Assembly: GCA_016793465.1 (NCBI GenBank)
Contig: JAEUJW010000090.1
Coordinates: 1 to 64,000, forward strand
Reading direction: 5' to 3'
DNA from: Myxococcales bacterium
GTDB taxonomy: Bacteria > Myxococcota > Polyangia > Nannocystales > Nannocystaceae
Length of the DNA stretch: 64,000 bases
Shown here: positions 53,620 through 64,000 of the stretch, one piece after another
How the letters are laid out: the number at the start of each line of letters is the position of its first letter
Position numbering within the stretch: position 1 is the first letter of the stretch
Translations under genes and position numbers: made by a program
Notes under the pieces: model-generated
Seen by the model: only the letters and a program-made list of their open reading frames with translations
Told to the model about the DNA's origin: nothing
The model's database searches: none

Positions 53620-53844
53620 CCGCGAGCGGGCATCGGCAAAATGCAGGGCCCATGCACGCGCCCTCGCGCCCCGTCTCGAGACCGACTCCTGTGACGTCAG
53701 CCCGCGGCCAGGCGAACGAAGCGCGTTCATGCGCCGCGAACGCGACACCCCGCGCGGGGCCCCTGTCGTCGGCCCGCGACGACGAGGCCAACAGCCCCCG
53801 AATCATCGTTCTACAGGACCCTACGCCGCCTCCGGCATTTCGCA

Positions 53845-53850
53845 TATGCT
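53845..53850 (+). promoter_or_regulatory. -10 box (TATGCT) of the multihaem-like lipoprotein gene
   Basis: TATGCT ends 6 bases before ATG 53857, predicting a leaderless mRNA. Confidence 0.5.
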
Positions 53851-53856
53851 GCCGCG

Positions 53857-56241
53857 ATGGCTGCAAGTCCGACCTTCCCGAGACGGGCCGTTCCACTGTT
53901 GCTGCTGACGGGCGCCTGTTACGCCGGCGACGTCCCCACCGATGACGGCGGCAGCGAGACCGGCGGCGTGACCGGCATGGTCACCCCGACAAGCGCTGGC
54001 CCTGGCGACGGCACTGGCGGCAGCAGCAGCGGCGGCAGCGAAGGCGGCGACGAGAGCAGCACCGGCGAGCCCGCGGACTGCTACTCGACCCGCGACTTCT
54101 TCGCCGACAAGGTGTGGGCGCCGATGTTCTCGACCGTGTGCCTGCAGTGCCACGACCCGACCGGCGTGGCCGCCGAGAAGGGCGCCAAGTTCCGCCTGCT
54201 CTCGCCCGTGTACCCCGGCTTCATCGAGGCCAACCTCGAGAACATCCGCAGCATCGCCGGCTACGAGTACGAGGGCCTGCCCTTGCTGCTGGCCAAGCCG
54301 ACCGGCGCCGTCGATCACGGCGGCGGCGTCGTGCTCGGCGAGGGCACCCAGATCTACGACGACATCGCCGAGCTGCTGGTCCAGCTCGACGCGCCGATCG
54401 AGTGCGCCCCGATGCAGCCGGCCGCCGCCTTCCCCGACGTCGAGCTCTTGACCCCCGCCCAGACCCTGCGCAAGGCCGCGCTGCACCTCGCCTCGCGCCT
54501 GCCGACCGCCGAGGAGCTCGACGCCGTGGCCGTCGGCGGCGAGCCGGCCCTGCGCGACGCCCTCGACGTCCTCATGACCGAGCAGGCCTTCTACGACCGC
54601 CTCGCCGACATGTTCAACGACGTGTTCTTCACCGACACGTACATCACGCGCGGCTCGATCAACCAGCTCAACGGCAACCCGCCCGACTGGCCGGCGGTGA
54701 CCGCCTACCTCGACAAGGTCAACCCGCTGCCCGCCGATCAGAAGACGCGGATCAACAACGCCGTCGCCCGCGAGCCGCTCTCGCTCGTGCAGTACATCGT
54801 GCGCAACAACCAGCCGTTCACCGACGTGCTGCTCGCGCCGTACACCGTGTTCACCCCCGACTCCGCCTACCTCTACGGCCTCGAGCTGCCGTTCGTCGAC
54901 CCGAGCGATCCGAACGAGCTGCAGCCCGGCACCCTCACGGTCACGCGCGGCGGCAGCGACGTGCCGTTCCCCCACGCCGGCGTGCTCACCTCGCCGATGT
55001 GGCTCAACCGCTTCCCGACCACCCCGACCAACCGCAACCGCCACCGCGCGCGCAAGGTCTACGAGCAGTTCCTGGCCACCGACGTGCTCGCGCTGGCCAG
55101 CCAGGCCATCGACCCCGCCGCCGGCTCGACCTTCGCCAACCCCACGCGCGACGCCGCCGAGTGCGCCAAGTGTCACCGCGTGATCGACCCGATCGCCGGC
55201 GCCTTCCAGATGTTCGACAAGAACAACCAGGACTACCTGCTCGACCCGCCGGTCTGGTACCCCGAGATGTTCGCCCCGGGCTACGGCAACGAGCTCATGC
55301 CGGCCGACCAGTTCGAGCACGGCATCCAGTGGCTGGCCCAGCGCGTCGCCACCGACCCGCGCTTCGCCCTCGCCATCACCTACACCATCCACAAGGCGCT
55401 GACCGGGCAGAAGCCGCTGGCCTACCCGACCGACACCAGCCTGCCGGACTACGCCCAGCGCATGACCGCGTGGGAGGTCCAGGACGAGGCCCTGCGGGCG
55501 ATCGCCGGCGAGTTCGTGGCCGCCAACTACGACCTGAAGCTGCTCATCCGCGAGGTCGTGCTGAGCCCCTACTACCGCGGCATCGACATGGACCGCGCGC
55601 CCACGCCCGAGCGGGCCGCCGAGCTCATGGCCGTCGGCACCGGGCGGCTCTCGACCCCCGAGCTGCTGACCAAGAAGATCCAGGCCGTCACCGGCGTGCG
55701 CTGGGGCGGCGTCGGCGACCTCCTGCTCGGCGAGTACAAGATCCTCTACGGCGGTATCGACTCGTTCGACGTCACCCAGCGGCTCACCGCCGTCAACCAG
55801 ATCATGGCCGCGGTGGCCCAGCGCATGGCCGTCGAGGTCGCCTGCAGCGCGACCGCCTTCGACTTCTCCAGGCCGCCGGAGGAGCGCCTGCTGTTCCCGC
55901 ACGTCGAGGTCGCCGACACCCACCAGTTCAACGAGGGCGCGATCCGCGAGAACATCGCCTACCTGCACGAGCGCGTGCTCGGCAAGGCCGACGGCGTCGA
56001 CAGCCCGGCGGTCGACGCGACCTTCGAGCTGTTCGCCGAGACCTGGTCGCAGGGCCAGAAGAACCTGCTCGACATGAGCGAGACGGCCAGCCTCGGCGCG
56101 TGCAAGGCGCTGAAGGACCCGCTGACGAACACCGACCTGCCGCCCGAGCGCCAGATCTCGAACGACGAGCTCTACACCATCCGGTCGTGGCAGGCGGTCA
56201 TGATCTACCTGCTGTCCGACTACAACTTCCTCTACGAGTGA
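53857..56241 (+). CDS. Lipoprotein with two CxxCH haem motifs, partner of a DUF1501 protein
   Basis: A 794-residue lipoprotein (signal to LLLLTGAC) with a Gly/Ser-rich linker. A first haem-type motif CLQCH lies near residue 98 and a second CAKCH near residue 433. The body has RKAALHLASRLPTAEELDAV and IHKALTGQKPLAYP segments reminiscent of DUF1592/DUF1588-type proteins that pair with DUF1501 proteins in planctomycetes and myxobacteria. The next gene is indeed DUF1501-like, 19 bases downstream, so they form a two-gene operon. A periplasmic redox or degradation role is inferred, not shown. Confidence 0.75.
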   Translation: MAASPTFPRRAVPLLLLTGACYAGDVPTDDGGSETGGVTGMVTPTSAGPGDGTGGSSSGGSEGGDESSTGEPADCYSTRDFFADKVWAPMFSTVCLQCHDPTGVAAEKGAKFRLLSPVYPGFIEANLENIRSIAGYEYEGLPLLLAKPTGAVDHGGGVVLGEGTQIYDDIAELLVQLDAPIECAPMQPAAAFPDVELLTPAQTLRKAALHLASRLPTAEELDAVAVGGEPALRDALDVLMTEQAFYDRLADMFNDVFFTDTYITRGSINQLNGNPPDWPAVTAYLDKVNPLPADQKTRINNAVAREPLSLVQYIVRNNQPFTDVLLAPYTVFTPDSAYLYGLELPFVDPSDPNELQPGTLTVTRGGSDVPFPHAGVLTSPMWLNRFPTTPTNRNRHRARKVYEQFLATDVLALASQAIDPAAGSTFANPTRDAAECAKCHRVIDPIAGAFQMFDKNNQDYLLDPPVWYPEMFAPGYGNELMPADQFEHGIQWLAQRVATDPRFALAITYTIHKALTGQKPLAYPTDTSLPDYAQRMTAWEVQDEALRAIAGEFVAANYDLKLLIREVVLSPYYRGIDMDRAPTPERAAELMAVGTGRLSTPELLTKKIQAVTGVRWGGVGDLLLGEYKILYGGIDSFDVTQRLTAVNQIMAAVAQRMAVEVACSATAFDFSRPPEERLLFPHVEVADTHQFNEGAIRENIAYLHERVLGKADGVDSPAVDATFELFAETWSQGQKNLLDMSETASLGACKALKDPLTNTDLPPERQISNDELYTIRSWQAVMIYLLSDYNFLYE

Positions 56242-56260
56242 GCCCCAAGGAGACGCCACC

Positions 56261-57601
56261 ATGGACCGCCGAGACTTCCTCCGTTTGGCCGCGATGTCCG
56301 GGCTCGCCGTCGCCGCGCCGCGCACCGCCAAGGCCGCGCCGCCGGCCTACCCCGGCCCGTTCTACGTCATGATCTCCGCCCGCGGCGGCTGGGACCCCGT
56401 GTACCTGTGCGACCCCAAGCCCAAGGGCGGCCCGTTCAACCGCCTCTACGACTACGTGCCCGACGTCGACCACGCCGGCCCGTTCCAGTACGCCAACATC
56501 CCGCTCGCGCCCTCGCTGGTCACCGACCCGATGTCGATGGCCTACCTCATGCCGAGCAGCGAGTTCTTCGCCAACCATCAGAACAACCTGCTGGTGATGA
56601 ACGGCGTCAACATGGCGACCAACAACCACGACCGCGGCGTCACGACCACCTGGTCGGGCCGCGGCGACGGCGGTTACCCCAACTTCGCGGCCCTCGTCGC
56701 CGCCACGCGCGCGCCGGAGCAGACGCTCGCGTTCATCAGCTCCGGCGGCTACGACCAGACCGGCTCGCTGGTGCCGGTCACGCGCCTCAACTCGGTGTCG
56801 TCGTTCCGCAAGCTCGCCGAGCCCAACCGGGTCAACCCCATCGACCCGATGAACACCACCACCTACGTCGCGCAGCACACCTACGAGCGCATCCGCGACG
56901 CCCAGGACCTGCGCCTCGCCCAGGTCCGCGACGCCCAGCACCTGCCCCGCCTCGAGGAGAGCGCCGGCCAGCTGTTCGTCGCCCGCGGCAGCATGGACGC
57001 GCTCAGCAGCGTCATGCTGCCCGACACGCTCGTCACCCTGCCGGGCGAGCTGTCCGACCTCCAGCGCATGATGCAGCAGACCCAGCTGGCCATGGCCGCG
57101 TTCAAGGCCGGCCTCGCGGTCGGCGTCAACCTCGAGCTCGGCGGCTTCGACACCCACGCCAACCACGACACCGCCCAGGTCCGTCAGCTCGCCAAGCTGC
57201 TGCACGGCATCGACTACGTGGTCCAGGAGGCCATCGCCGCCGGCCTGTACGGCGACATGCTCATCATGGTCGGCTCCGACTTCGGGCGCGGCAAGGGCTA
57301 CAACGGCGTCAACCCGACCGACGGCAAGGACCACTGGCCGGTCTCGAGCGCCATGTTCCTCAGCGGCGACCCCAACATGATCGCCGCCGGTCGCGTGATC
57401 GGCGGCACCGACGAGGCCGACCAGCTGCCCCTGCCGATCGACCCGCTGTCGCTCGACGTGCTCGAGCCCGGCGACGACACCGGCGTGGTCCTCACCGCCA
57501 CCCACGTCCACCTCGCCCTGCGCGAGCTGGCCGGCGTCGCCGACGGCGCGCCCGCGCAGAAGTTCAAGCTCGTCGCCGAGGCGCTGCCGCTGTTCAGCTA
57601 G
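56261..57601 (+). CDS. DUF1501 protein with Tat signal
   Basis: A 446-residue exported protein with a twin-arginine signal (MDRRDFLRLAAMSGLAVAAP). It has the alkaline-phosphatase-like core of DUF1501 (FYVMISARGGWDPVYLCDPK, LELGGFDTHANHD, DMLIMVGSDFGRGKGYNG, DHWPVSSAMFLS), including the GGFDTH and DFGR motifs. AAGGAG precedes the ATG. Tat export implies folding, perhaps with a cofactor or metals, before export. It is coupled to the upstream CxxCH lipoprotein. Family function is unknown. Confidence 0.9.
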   Translation: MDRRDFLRLAAMSGLAVAAPRTAKAAPPAYPGPFYVMISARGGWDPVYLCDPKPKGGPFNRLYDYVPDVDHAGPFQYANIPLAPSLVTDPMSMAYLMPSSEFFANHQNNLLVMNGVNMATNNHDRGVTTTWSGRGDGGYPNFAALVAATRAPEQTLAFISSGGYDQTGSLVPVTRLNSVSSFRKLAEPNRVNPIDPMNTTTYVAQHTYERIRDAQDLRLAQVRDAQHLPRLEESAGQLFVARGSMDALSSVMLPDTLVTLPGELSDLQRMMQQTQLAMAAFKAGLAVGVNLELGGFDTHANHDTAQVRQLAKLLHGIDYVVQEAIAAGLYGDMLIMVGSDFGRGKGYNGVNPTDGKDHWPVSSAMFLSGDPNMIAAGRVIGGTDEADQLPLPIDPLSLDVLEPGDDTGVVLTATHVHLALRELAGVADGAPAQKFKLVAEALPLFS

Positions 57602-57802
57602 GGCGGCGCGGCCGCGAGGTCCGCGTCGCCCGTCATCCGCACGCGCCCGCAGACTCCGAGTCGGCGGCCCCGCCGCCGCGAACTCGGCGGCGCGTCGCGC
57701 CCGGGGCGCGACGAGTTTACGTCGCCGTGACGCAGCACCGAGACCCGAGCGCACAGCCTGCGTCGGCGGCGTTTCTCGGCTGCGCGCGACGCCGACTCGC
57801 GC

Positions 57803-57808
57803 TATGGG
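57803..57808 (+). promoter_or_regulatory. -10 box (TATGGG) of the 237-aa lipoprotein gene
   Basis: TATGGG ends 8 bases before ATG 57817; weaker match than the others. Confidence 0.3.
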
Positions 57809-57816
57809 CCGGACCC

Positions 57817-58530
57817 ATGCGCAGCACGACCCTCGCCCTCCTCCTCGCGACCCTGCCCGCCTGCTCGAGCGAGCCGTCGACCACCGCCGAGCCGCAGACC
57901 ACCGGCGGCAGCAGCAGCGACGGTTCGACCCTCGCGCCGACGTCCGACACGACCGCGACGTCGACCGGCGAGGACCCGACCACGAGCGCCGGGCCGTCGA
58001 CGAGCGCGAGCGCGAGCGACGAGACCGGCGACACCACCACCACCGGCGCCACGAGCACCACCGGCGAGCCGTCCGACACCGGCGGCAGCACGGGCAGCAC
58101 CGGAGGCAGCACCGGCGGCAGCACCGGCGAGACGACCGGCGGCGCCAGCAGCCTCGTCATCGCCGTGTTCGACGCCTACTTGAACGCCGACTGCGAGCCG
58201 CCCGCGGAGGCCGACCCGGTGTGGGGAAACTTTTACGTGCAGTTCGACAACACCGCCGGCCTGGCCGAGACGTCCGCGACCCTGGTGTCCGCCTCGCTCT
58301 CGCTGGCCGACGCCGACCCGCCGGTGATCGAGCCGATCGCGCTGTCGATCGACGCCAGCGGCCCGATCCCGGCCGGCGAGGTGATCGAGCAGAAGATCAC
58401 CAAGCTGCCGGGGATGGCGCACGGCGCCTGCGGCCACTGCGACGAGTTCTACGAGCTCGAGCTCGAGTACGACGAGAACGGCACGATCCACCACGTCGTC
58501 GAGGACGTGACCGTGCCCTGCTCGCTCTGA
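57817..58530 (+). CDS. Lipoprotein with Thr/Gly linker (237 aa)
   Basis: The signal MRSTTLALLLATLPAC is followed by a ~95-residue linker of STTGE/GGSTG repeats and a single compact domain (SLVIAVFDAYLNADCEPP, FYVQFDNTAGLAETSATLVS, HGACGHCDEFYELELEYDE) with a CGHC pair that could be redox-active or disulfide-bonded. I do not recognise the fold; it resembles an immunoglobulin-like sandwich. Probably a surface or periplasmic binding protein. It has its own -10 candidate. Confidence 0.7.
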   Translation: MRSTTLALLLATLPACSSEPSTTAEPQTTGGSSSDGSTLAPTSDTTATSTGEDPTTSAGPSTSASASDETGDTTTTGATSTTGEPSDTGGSTGSTGGSTGGSTGETTGGASSLVIAVFDAYLNADCEPPAEADPVWGNFYVQFDNTAGLAETSATLVSASLSLADADPPVIEPIALSIDASGPIPAGEVIEQKITKLPGMAHGACGHCDEFYELELEYDENGTIHHVVEDVTVPCSL

Positions 58531-58606
58531 CCGCCCGTGGCCGCGCGCCCCCGCGGCCGCGGGGGCGTGGTCCACAGACCCAGAGGCCATCCGGCCGCGT
58601 CTGGCG

Positions 58607-58612
58607 TACAGT
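58607..58612 (+). promoter_or_regulatory. -10 box (TACAGT) of the vWA-like lipoprotein gene
   Basis: TACAGT ends 6 bases before ATG 58619, predicting a leaderless mRNA. Confidence 0.5.
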
Positions 58613-58618
58613 GCGGCC

Positions 58619-59761
58619 ATGAAAGTTTCACCTGCATCGACCCGCGCCTGCCTGATCGCCTGCCTGCTCGCCGCCTGCGGCGGCGACGACGGCCGTGAGG
58701 AGACCTCGGACTCGATGCCGACCTCGGCCACCAACACGACGCTCACGGCCGGCGGCACCGGCACCGGCACCACCGCTCCGACCGGCGAGACCGGCGTCGA
58801 CGACACCGCCGCGCCGACGTCGACCGGCCCGGGCCCGGTCTCCGCGACCAGCTCGACCGCCGACGACACCACGCTGCCCGACCCGACCACCGGCCCGGTC
58901 ACCACCGGCGACGACACCACCGCCCCCGGCGAGTCGACCTTCGCCGAGACCACCACCGGCGGCTTCGACGCCTGCAAGCGCGTGGACTTCCTGTTCGTGG
59001 TCGACAACTCGGTGTCGATGGAGGGCGAGCAGGCCGCGCTCAACGCCGCCTTCCCGATGTTCCTCGACACCATCCAGAGCACCCTGCCGGCCTCCGACTA
59101 CCACATCATGGTCGCCGACACCGACGAGGCCGGGCGCTGCGCCCCGGGCATGTGCAGCCACTCGACCTGCCAGGCCGACGACCAGTACGCCTGCCAGGAC
59201 ATCTTCAGCGCGTGCGACACCACCCGCGGCGCCGGCGTGGTCCACCCGGCCGGCGAGTTCGCCAGCAACAAGCCGTGCCCGTTCCCCGGCGGCGCGCGCT
59301 GGCTGGCCTCCGGCGACCCCGCGCTGGTCGACAACTTCACCTGCGCGGCGACCGTCGGCACCGCCGGCAACGCCTCCGAGCGGCCGATGGACGGCATGGT
59401 CGCGGCCGTGTCGCCCGAGCTGCTGGCCCCCGGCGGCTGCAACGAGGGCTTCCTGCGCGACGACGCCATCCTGGTCGTCACGTTCATCAGCGACGACCCC
59501 AACGTCGAGGACGAGAACACCGCGCAGCAGACCTACGACGCCATGGTCGCGGCCAAGGGCGGCGACGCCGACAAGATCGTCATGCTCGGCCTCATCCCCG
59601 GCGAGCAGGGCTGCGGCAACGGCGGCCAGCACTGGGCCGACATGATCGCCCTGTTCGGCGAGCGCGGGATCCAGGGCTCGGTGTGCAGCCCCGAGTTCGA
59701 CACGTTCTTCCAGAGCGCGATCGACACGATCCTCGACACCTGCGTGATCAACCCGGGCTGA
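58619..59761 (+). CDS. vWA-like lipoprotein (380 aa)
   Basis: The signal MKVSPASTRACLIACLLAAC and a TTG-rich linker precede a vWA-type domain with MIDAS VDFLFVVDNSVSMEGEQ and strands DYHIMVADTD and ILVVTFISDDPNVEDEN. A Cys-rich insertion (CAPGMCSHSTCQADDQYACQ) follows the second strand. It ends QSAIDTILDTCVINPG. Exposed vWA lipoproteins usually mediate adhesion; this form with the D.S.S motif and the late Cys is common in myxobacteria. It is 12 bases from the convergent VCBS/FG-GAP-like gene. Confidence 0.8.
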   Translation: MKVSPASTRACLIACLLAACGGDDGREETSDSMPTSATNTTLTAGGTGTGTTAPTGETGVDDTAAPTSTGPGPVSATSSTADDTTLPDPTTGPVTTGDDTTAPGESTFAETTTGGFDACKRVDFLFVVDNSVSMEGEQAALNAAFPMFLDTIQSTLPASDYHIMVADTDEAGRCAPGMCSHSTCQADDQYACQDIFSACDTTRGAGVVHPAGEFASNKPCPFPGGARWLASGDPALVDNFTCAATVGTAGNASERPMDGMVAAVSPELLAPGGCNEGFLRDDAILVVTFISDDPNVEDENTAQQTYDAMVAAKGGDADKIVMLGLIPGEQGCGNGGQHWADMIALFGERGIQGSVCSPEFDTFFQSAIDTILDTCVINPG

Positions 59762-59773
59762 CGCGCGCGGCGA

Positions 59774-61474
<1,701 letters not shown>

Positions 61475-61537
61475 GCAGCTCGGTGGTAACGCAACTATCG
61501 CCGGGCGAGCAAGCCGTCGCCGCCCCCCCACGCGTCG

Positions 61538-62029
61538 TCAGAAGCGCAGCGTGAGGCCGCCGGGGGCCGGCTGCAGGGTGGCGACCGGGCCGCGGCGCTC
61601 GTGCCGGCCGAGGCGCGCGCCGAACACGATCGTCGGGACGACCGAGACCGCGGCCGCGGACATCAGGGCGCCGCCGACCATGATGCGAGCGAGCGGCATG
61701 CCGCAGTAGCCGTCGGGGGCGCCGGGCGGCGGGTTGCAGCTCGGCACCGTCCACGCGAGCACGCCCGCCAGCAGGAAGGCCGCGGTGAACCCGGCGGACA
61801 GGCCGACCTGCACGCGCAGCTGCCGGCGCTCGTCGGCCCACCGGCGGTAGCCGTCGGCGGCGTGGCGGGTGAGGTCGAGGTCGGCCTGGACGATCGGCCG
61901 GGCGGGCGCCGGGACGTCGCGCGGGCCGATCGGGTCGTGCGCGCCGGCCGTCGCGGGCGCGGCGGCCAGAGTGGTGGTGAGCGTGACGCCCGCGAGCGCG
62001 CGGCGAAAGTCGAAGGTCGAGCCAGGCAT
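61538..62029 (-). CDS. Small exported protein with membrane helices (163 aa)
   Basis: The signal-like start MPGSTFDFRRALAGVTLTTT ends AGAHDP. A charged segment (ADLDLTRHAADGYRRWADER) leads to two helices (VGLSAGFTAAFLLAGVLAWTV and IMVGGALMSAAAVSVVPTIV) that bracket a Cys-containing loop (PSCNPPPGAPDGYCG). GAGG lies 5 bases before the ATG. The family is not recognised; similar small proteins occur in myxobacterial lipoprotein clusters. Confidence 0.6.
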   Translation of the reverse strand: MPGSTFDFRRALAGVTLTTTLAAAPATAGAHDPIGPRDVPAPARPIVQADLDLTRHAADGYRRWADERRQLRVQVGLSAGFTAAFLLAGVLAWTVPSCNPPPGAPDGYCGMPLARIMVGGALMSAAAVSVVPTIVFGARLGRHERRGPVATLQPAPGGLTLRF

Positions 62030-62208
62030 GAGGTCCTCGCGTTCCGGACGCGGAGTTGCCGGAGCGACGCGGCGAATTGCGGGGCCACGAAAATTCGGCG
62101 AGGCCCGTCGCGCCCCGCCGGACCCGCGCGCGCCCGCTCGGCGGACGGGCCCGGTGGGCGGCGAACGGGGGGTCGCGGGCCGTCCCTGGCCCGTGTGCGG
62201 CGGGTTTT

Positions 62209-63360
<1,152 letters not shown>

Positions 63361-63406
63361 GACGCTCTGCTCGTTTCTTCTCGTGCTCTCTTCCGGTGGT
63401 TGGACA

Positions 63407-63478
63407 AGGTTCCGTCGGGATTCGAACCCGAGTAACCCGACTTGCATTCGGGGACCTAAGCCGCTCGGACACGGAACC
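63407..63478 (-). tRNA. tRNA-Cys (GCA), copy 1
   Basis: Acceptor GGTTCCG pairs with CGGAACC, the discriminator is U (as in Cys tRNAs), the anticodon stem CCCGA/TCGGG holds loop ATGCAAG with anticodon GCA, and the T-arm reads TCGGG-TTCGAAT-CCCGA. No CCA is encoded. All stems pair. Confidence 0.9.
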
Positions 63479-63521
63479 GGTGAATTTGGGCCCGCAGGGG
63501 CCGTGGGACGCGAAATAACGA

Positions 63522-63593
63522 AGGTTCCGTCAGGGTTCGAACCTGAGTCTACCGGGTTGCAACCGGGCACCTGAACCGCTCGGCCACGGAACC
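63522..63593 (-). tRNA. tRNA-Cys (GCA), copy 2
   Basis: Same acceptor stem as copy 1, discriminator U, loop TTGCAAC with anticodon GCA, and T-arm TCAGG-TTCGAAC-CCTGA. The first pair of the anticodon stem does not match (C against U). No CCA is encoded. A second tRNA-Cys is unusual in bacteria. Confidence 0.85.
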
Positions 63594-63618
63594 AAAACGA
63601 CGATAAAGAGCTATGGAA

Positions 63619-63704
63619 TAGGGGCGGTGGGATTCGAACCCACAATGATCTTTCGATCCCCAGGTTTTGAAGCTGGTGGCTGGACCGGATTCGCCGACGC
63701 CCCC
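63619..63704 (-). tRNA. tRNA-Leu (CAA), irregular
   Basis: A class II tRNA with a long variable arm (GATC-GAAA-GATC). Loop TTCAAAA gives anticodon CAA, the same loop as bacterial tRNA-Leu(CAA). The discriminator is A. Irregularities are a G1-U72 wobble and a C-C mismatch closing the anticodon loop, and the D-stem has only 3 pairs. Reading the loop as CTTCAAA would give UCA (Sec), but the stem then fails to pair. Confidence 0.7.
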
Positions 63705-63719
63705 GAAGACAGGCCAATA

Positions 63720-63804
63720 TGGGCGATGAGGGACTCGAACCCCCGAAGTGTGAAAACACGGCGGATTTACAGTCCGCCTCCTTTGCCGCTCGGGACAATC
63801 GCCC
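63720..63804 (-). tRNA. tRNA-Tyr (GTA), copy 1
   Basis: Acceptor GGGCGAT/ATCGCCC, anticodon stem GCGGA/TCCGC with loop CTGTAAA (anticodon GTA), long variable arm with GTGT/ACAC stem, discriminator A. Stems pair well. No CCA is encoded. Confidence 0.9.
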
Positions 63805-63865
63805 AGAACACCCGGGCGCGTGCGCTCGGACGACGAACGCACATACCCCGGACTCGCCTATGCGA

Positions 63866-63950
63866 TGGATGGTGAGGGACTCGAACCCCCGAAGTGTAAA
63901 GACACAGCAGGACTACAATCTGCTCCCTTTGCCGCTCGGGTCACCCATCC
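63866..63950 (-). tRNA. tRNA-Tyr (GTA), copy 2, with mismatches
   Basis: Acceptor GGATGGG/ACCATCC has a mismatch at its last pair; the anticodon stem GCAGA/CCTGC has an A-C mismatch next to loop TTGTAGT (anticodon GTA). Variable and T arms resemble copy 1. Discriminator A; no CCA. It may be a decaying or specialised copy. Confidence 0.8.
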
Positions 63951-64000
63951 AGATGGTGGCACTTTAATGGTCTGGCTATTCAGTTGTTCCTCGTACGGTC
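63951..64000. other. Low-GC right end
   Basis: The last 50 bases, and the spacers between the tRNAs, are clearly richer in A/T than the rest of the window (for example ACTTTAATGG and CTATTCAGTTG). No gene can be called. Confidence 0.3.

Larger units (their letters stand above)
53352..53856. other. 505-base intergenic region holding two hairpins
   Basis: Contains the two hairpins listed separately, a palindrome CCCCGCGCGGGG (about 53747-53758) and the -10 box of the next gene. No open frame looks like a gene. Confidence 0.5.

Noticed and set aside
63619..63704. Selenocysteine tRNA (UCA anticodon).
   Set aside because: That reading leaves the anticodon stem unpaired, and the discriminator is A rather than G; the CAA reading pairs at four of five positions and its loop matches tRNA-Leu(CAA).

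Overview
The window reads as two unequal pieces of different ancestry. From about 3.7 kb to the right edge it looks like a high-GC myxobacterium of the Nannocystis/Plesiocystis kind (order or suborder is inference): codons end almost always in G or C, many lipoproteins carry long Thr/Gly/Ser linkers just after the lipobox Cys, one protein has a MYXO-CTERM-like tail, and FHA/sigma54 activators, Ser/Thr kinases and MoxR/vWA genes are abundant. The first ~3.6 kb (pmtA-like methyltransferase, patatin phospholipase, dnaJ and the 3' end of dnaK) reads as alphaproteobacterial. The change falls inside a conserved stretch of dnaK, so dnaK is either a real recombinant gene or an assembly chimera.

Layout. 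1-3.65 kb: alphaproteobacterial-type dnaK 3' end, dnaJ, patatin, pmtA, plus two gene remnants. 3.65-7.7 kb: dnaK 5' part and lon, which share a promoter type. 7.9-19 kb: FHA-sigma54 activator, LTD lipoprotein, parA-parB, a Cys-rich lipoprotein, the NAD(P)H-hydrate repair enzyme and two paralogous Cys-containing lipoproteins. 19-22.6 kb: a vWA protein coupled to a TPR/HEAT-like protein. 22.8-29.7 kb: two-component pair, malic enzyme, alpha/beta hydrolase with a divergent LysR regulator, and two small proteins. 29.7-39.6 kb: a MoxR ATPase operon of three overlapping genes, a divergent FHA protein, a Hanks kinase, a 0.33-kb array of palindromes and a membrane pseudokinase with four copies of an RGWTM motif. 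40-53.4 kb: SGNH-type lipoprotein, large lipoprotein, recQ, a zinc metallopeptidase, an Asp/Pro-rich repeat protein and a giant fused exported protein. 53.4-62 kb: large hairpins, a secreted cytochrome-type/DUF1501 pair and more lipoproteins. 62.2-64 kb: a shortened, divergent EF-Tu gene preceded by five tRNA genes (Cys, Cys, Leu, Tyr, Tyr), several with stem mismatches.

How the genes may work together. The strongest candidate for a little-described system is the set MoxR ATPase + 400-aa protein + 545-aa propeller-like protein + FHA protein + kinase + pseudokinase, with the vWA/TPR-HEAT pair 7 kb away. It resembles the general plan of MoxR-vWA ternary systems under phospho-signalling control. 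The second candidate is the EF-Tu paralogue with its own tRNA cluster. Across the myxobacterial part many genes have a TAnnnT -10 box only 5-10 nt before the start codon, which implies leaderless or nearly leaderless mRNAs. All functional calls come from reading motifs by eye; no database search was run.
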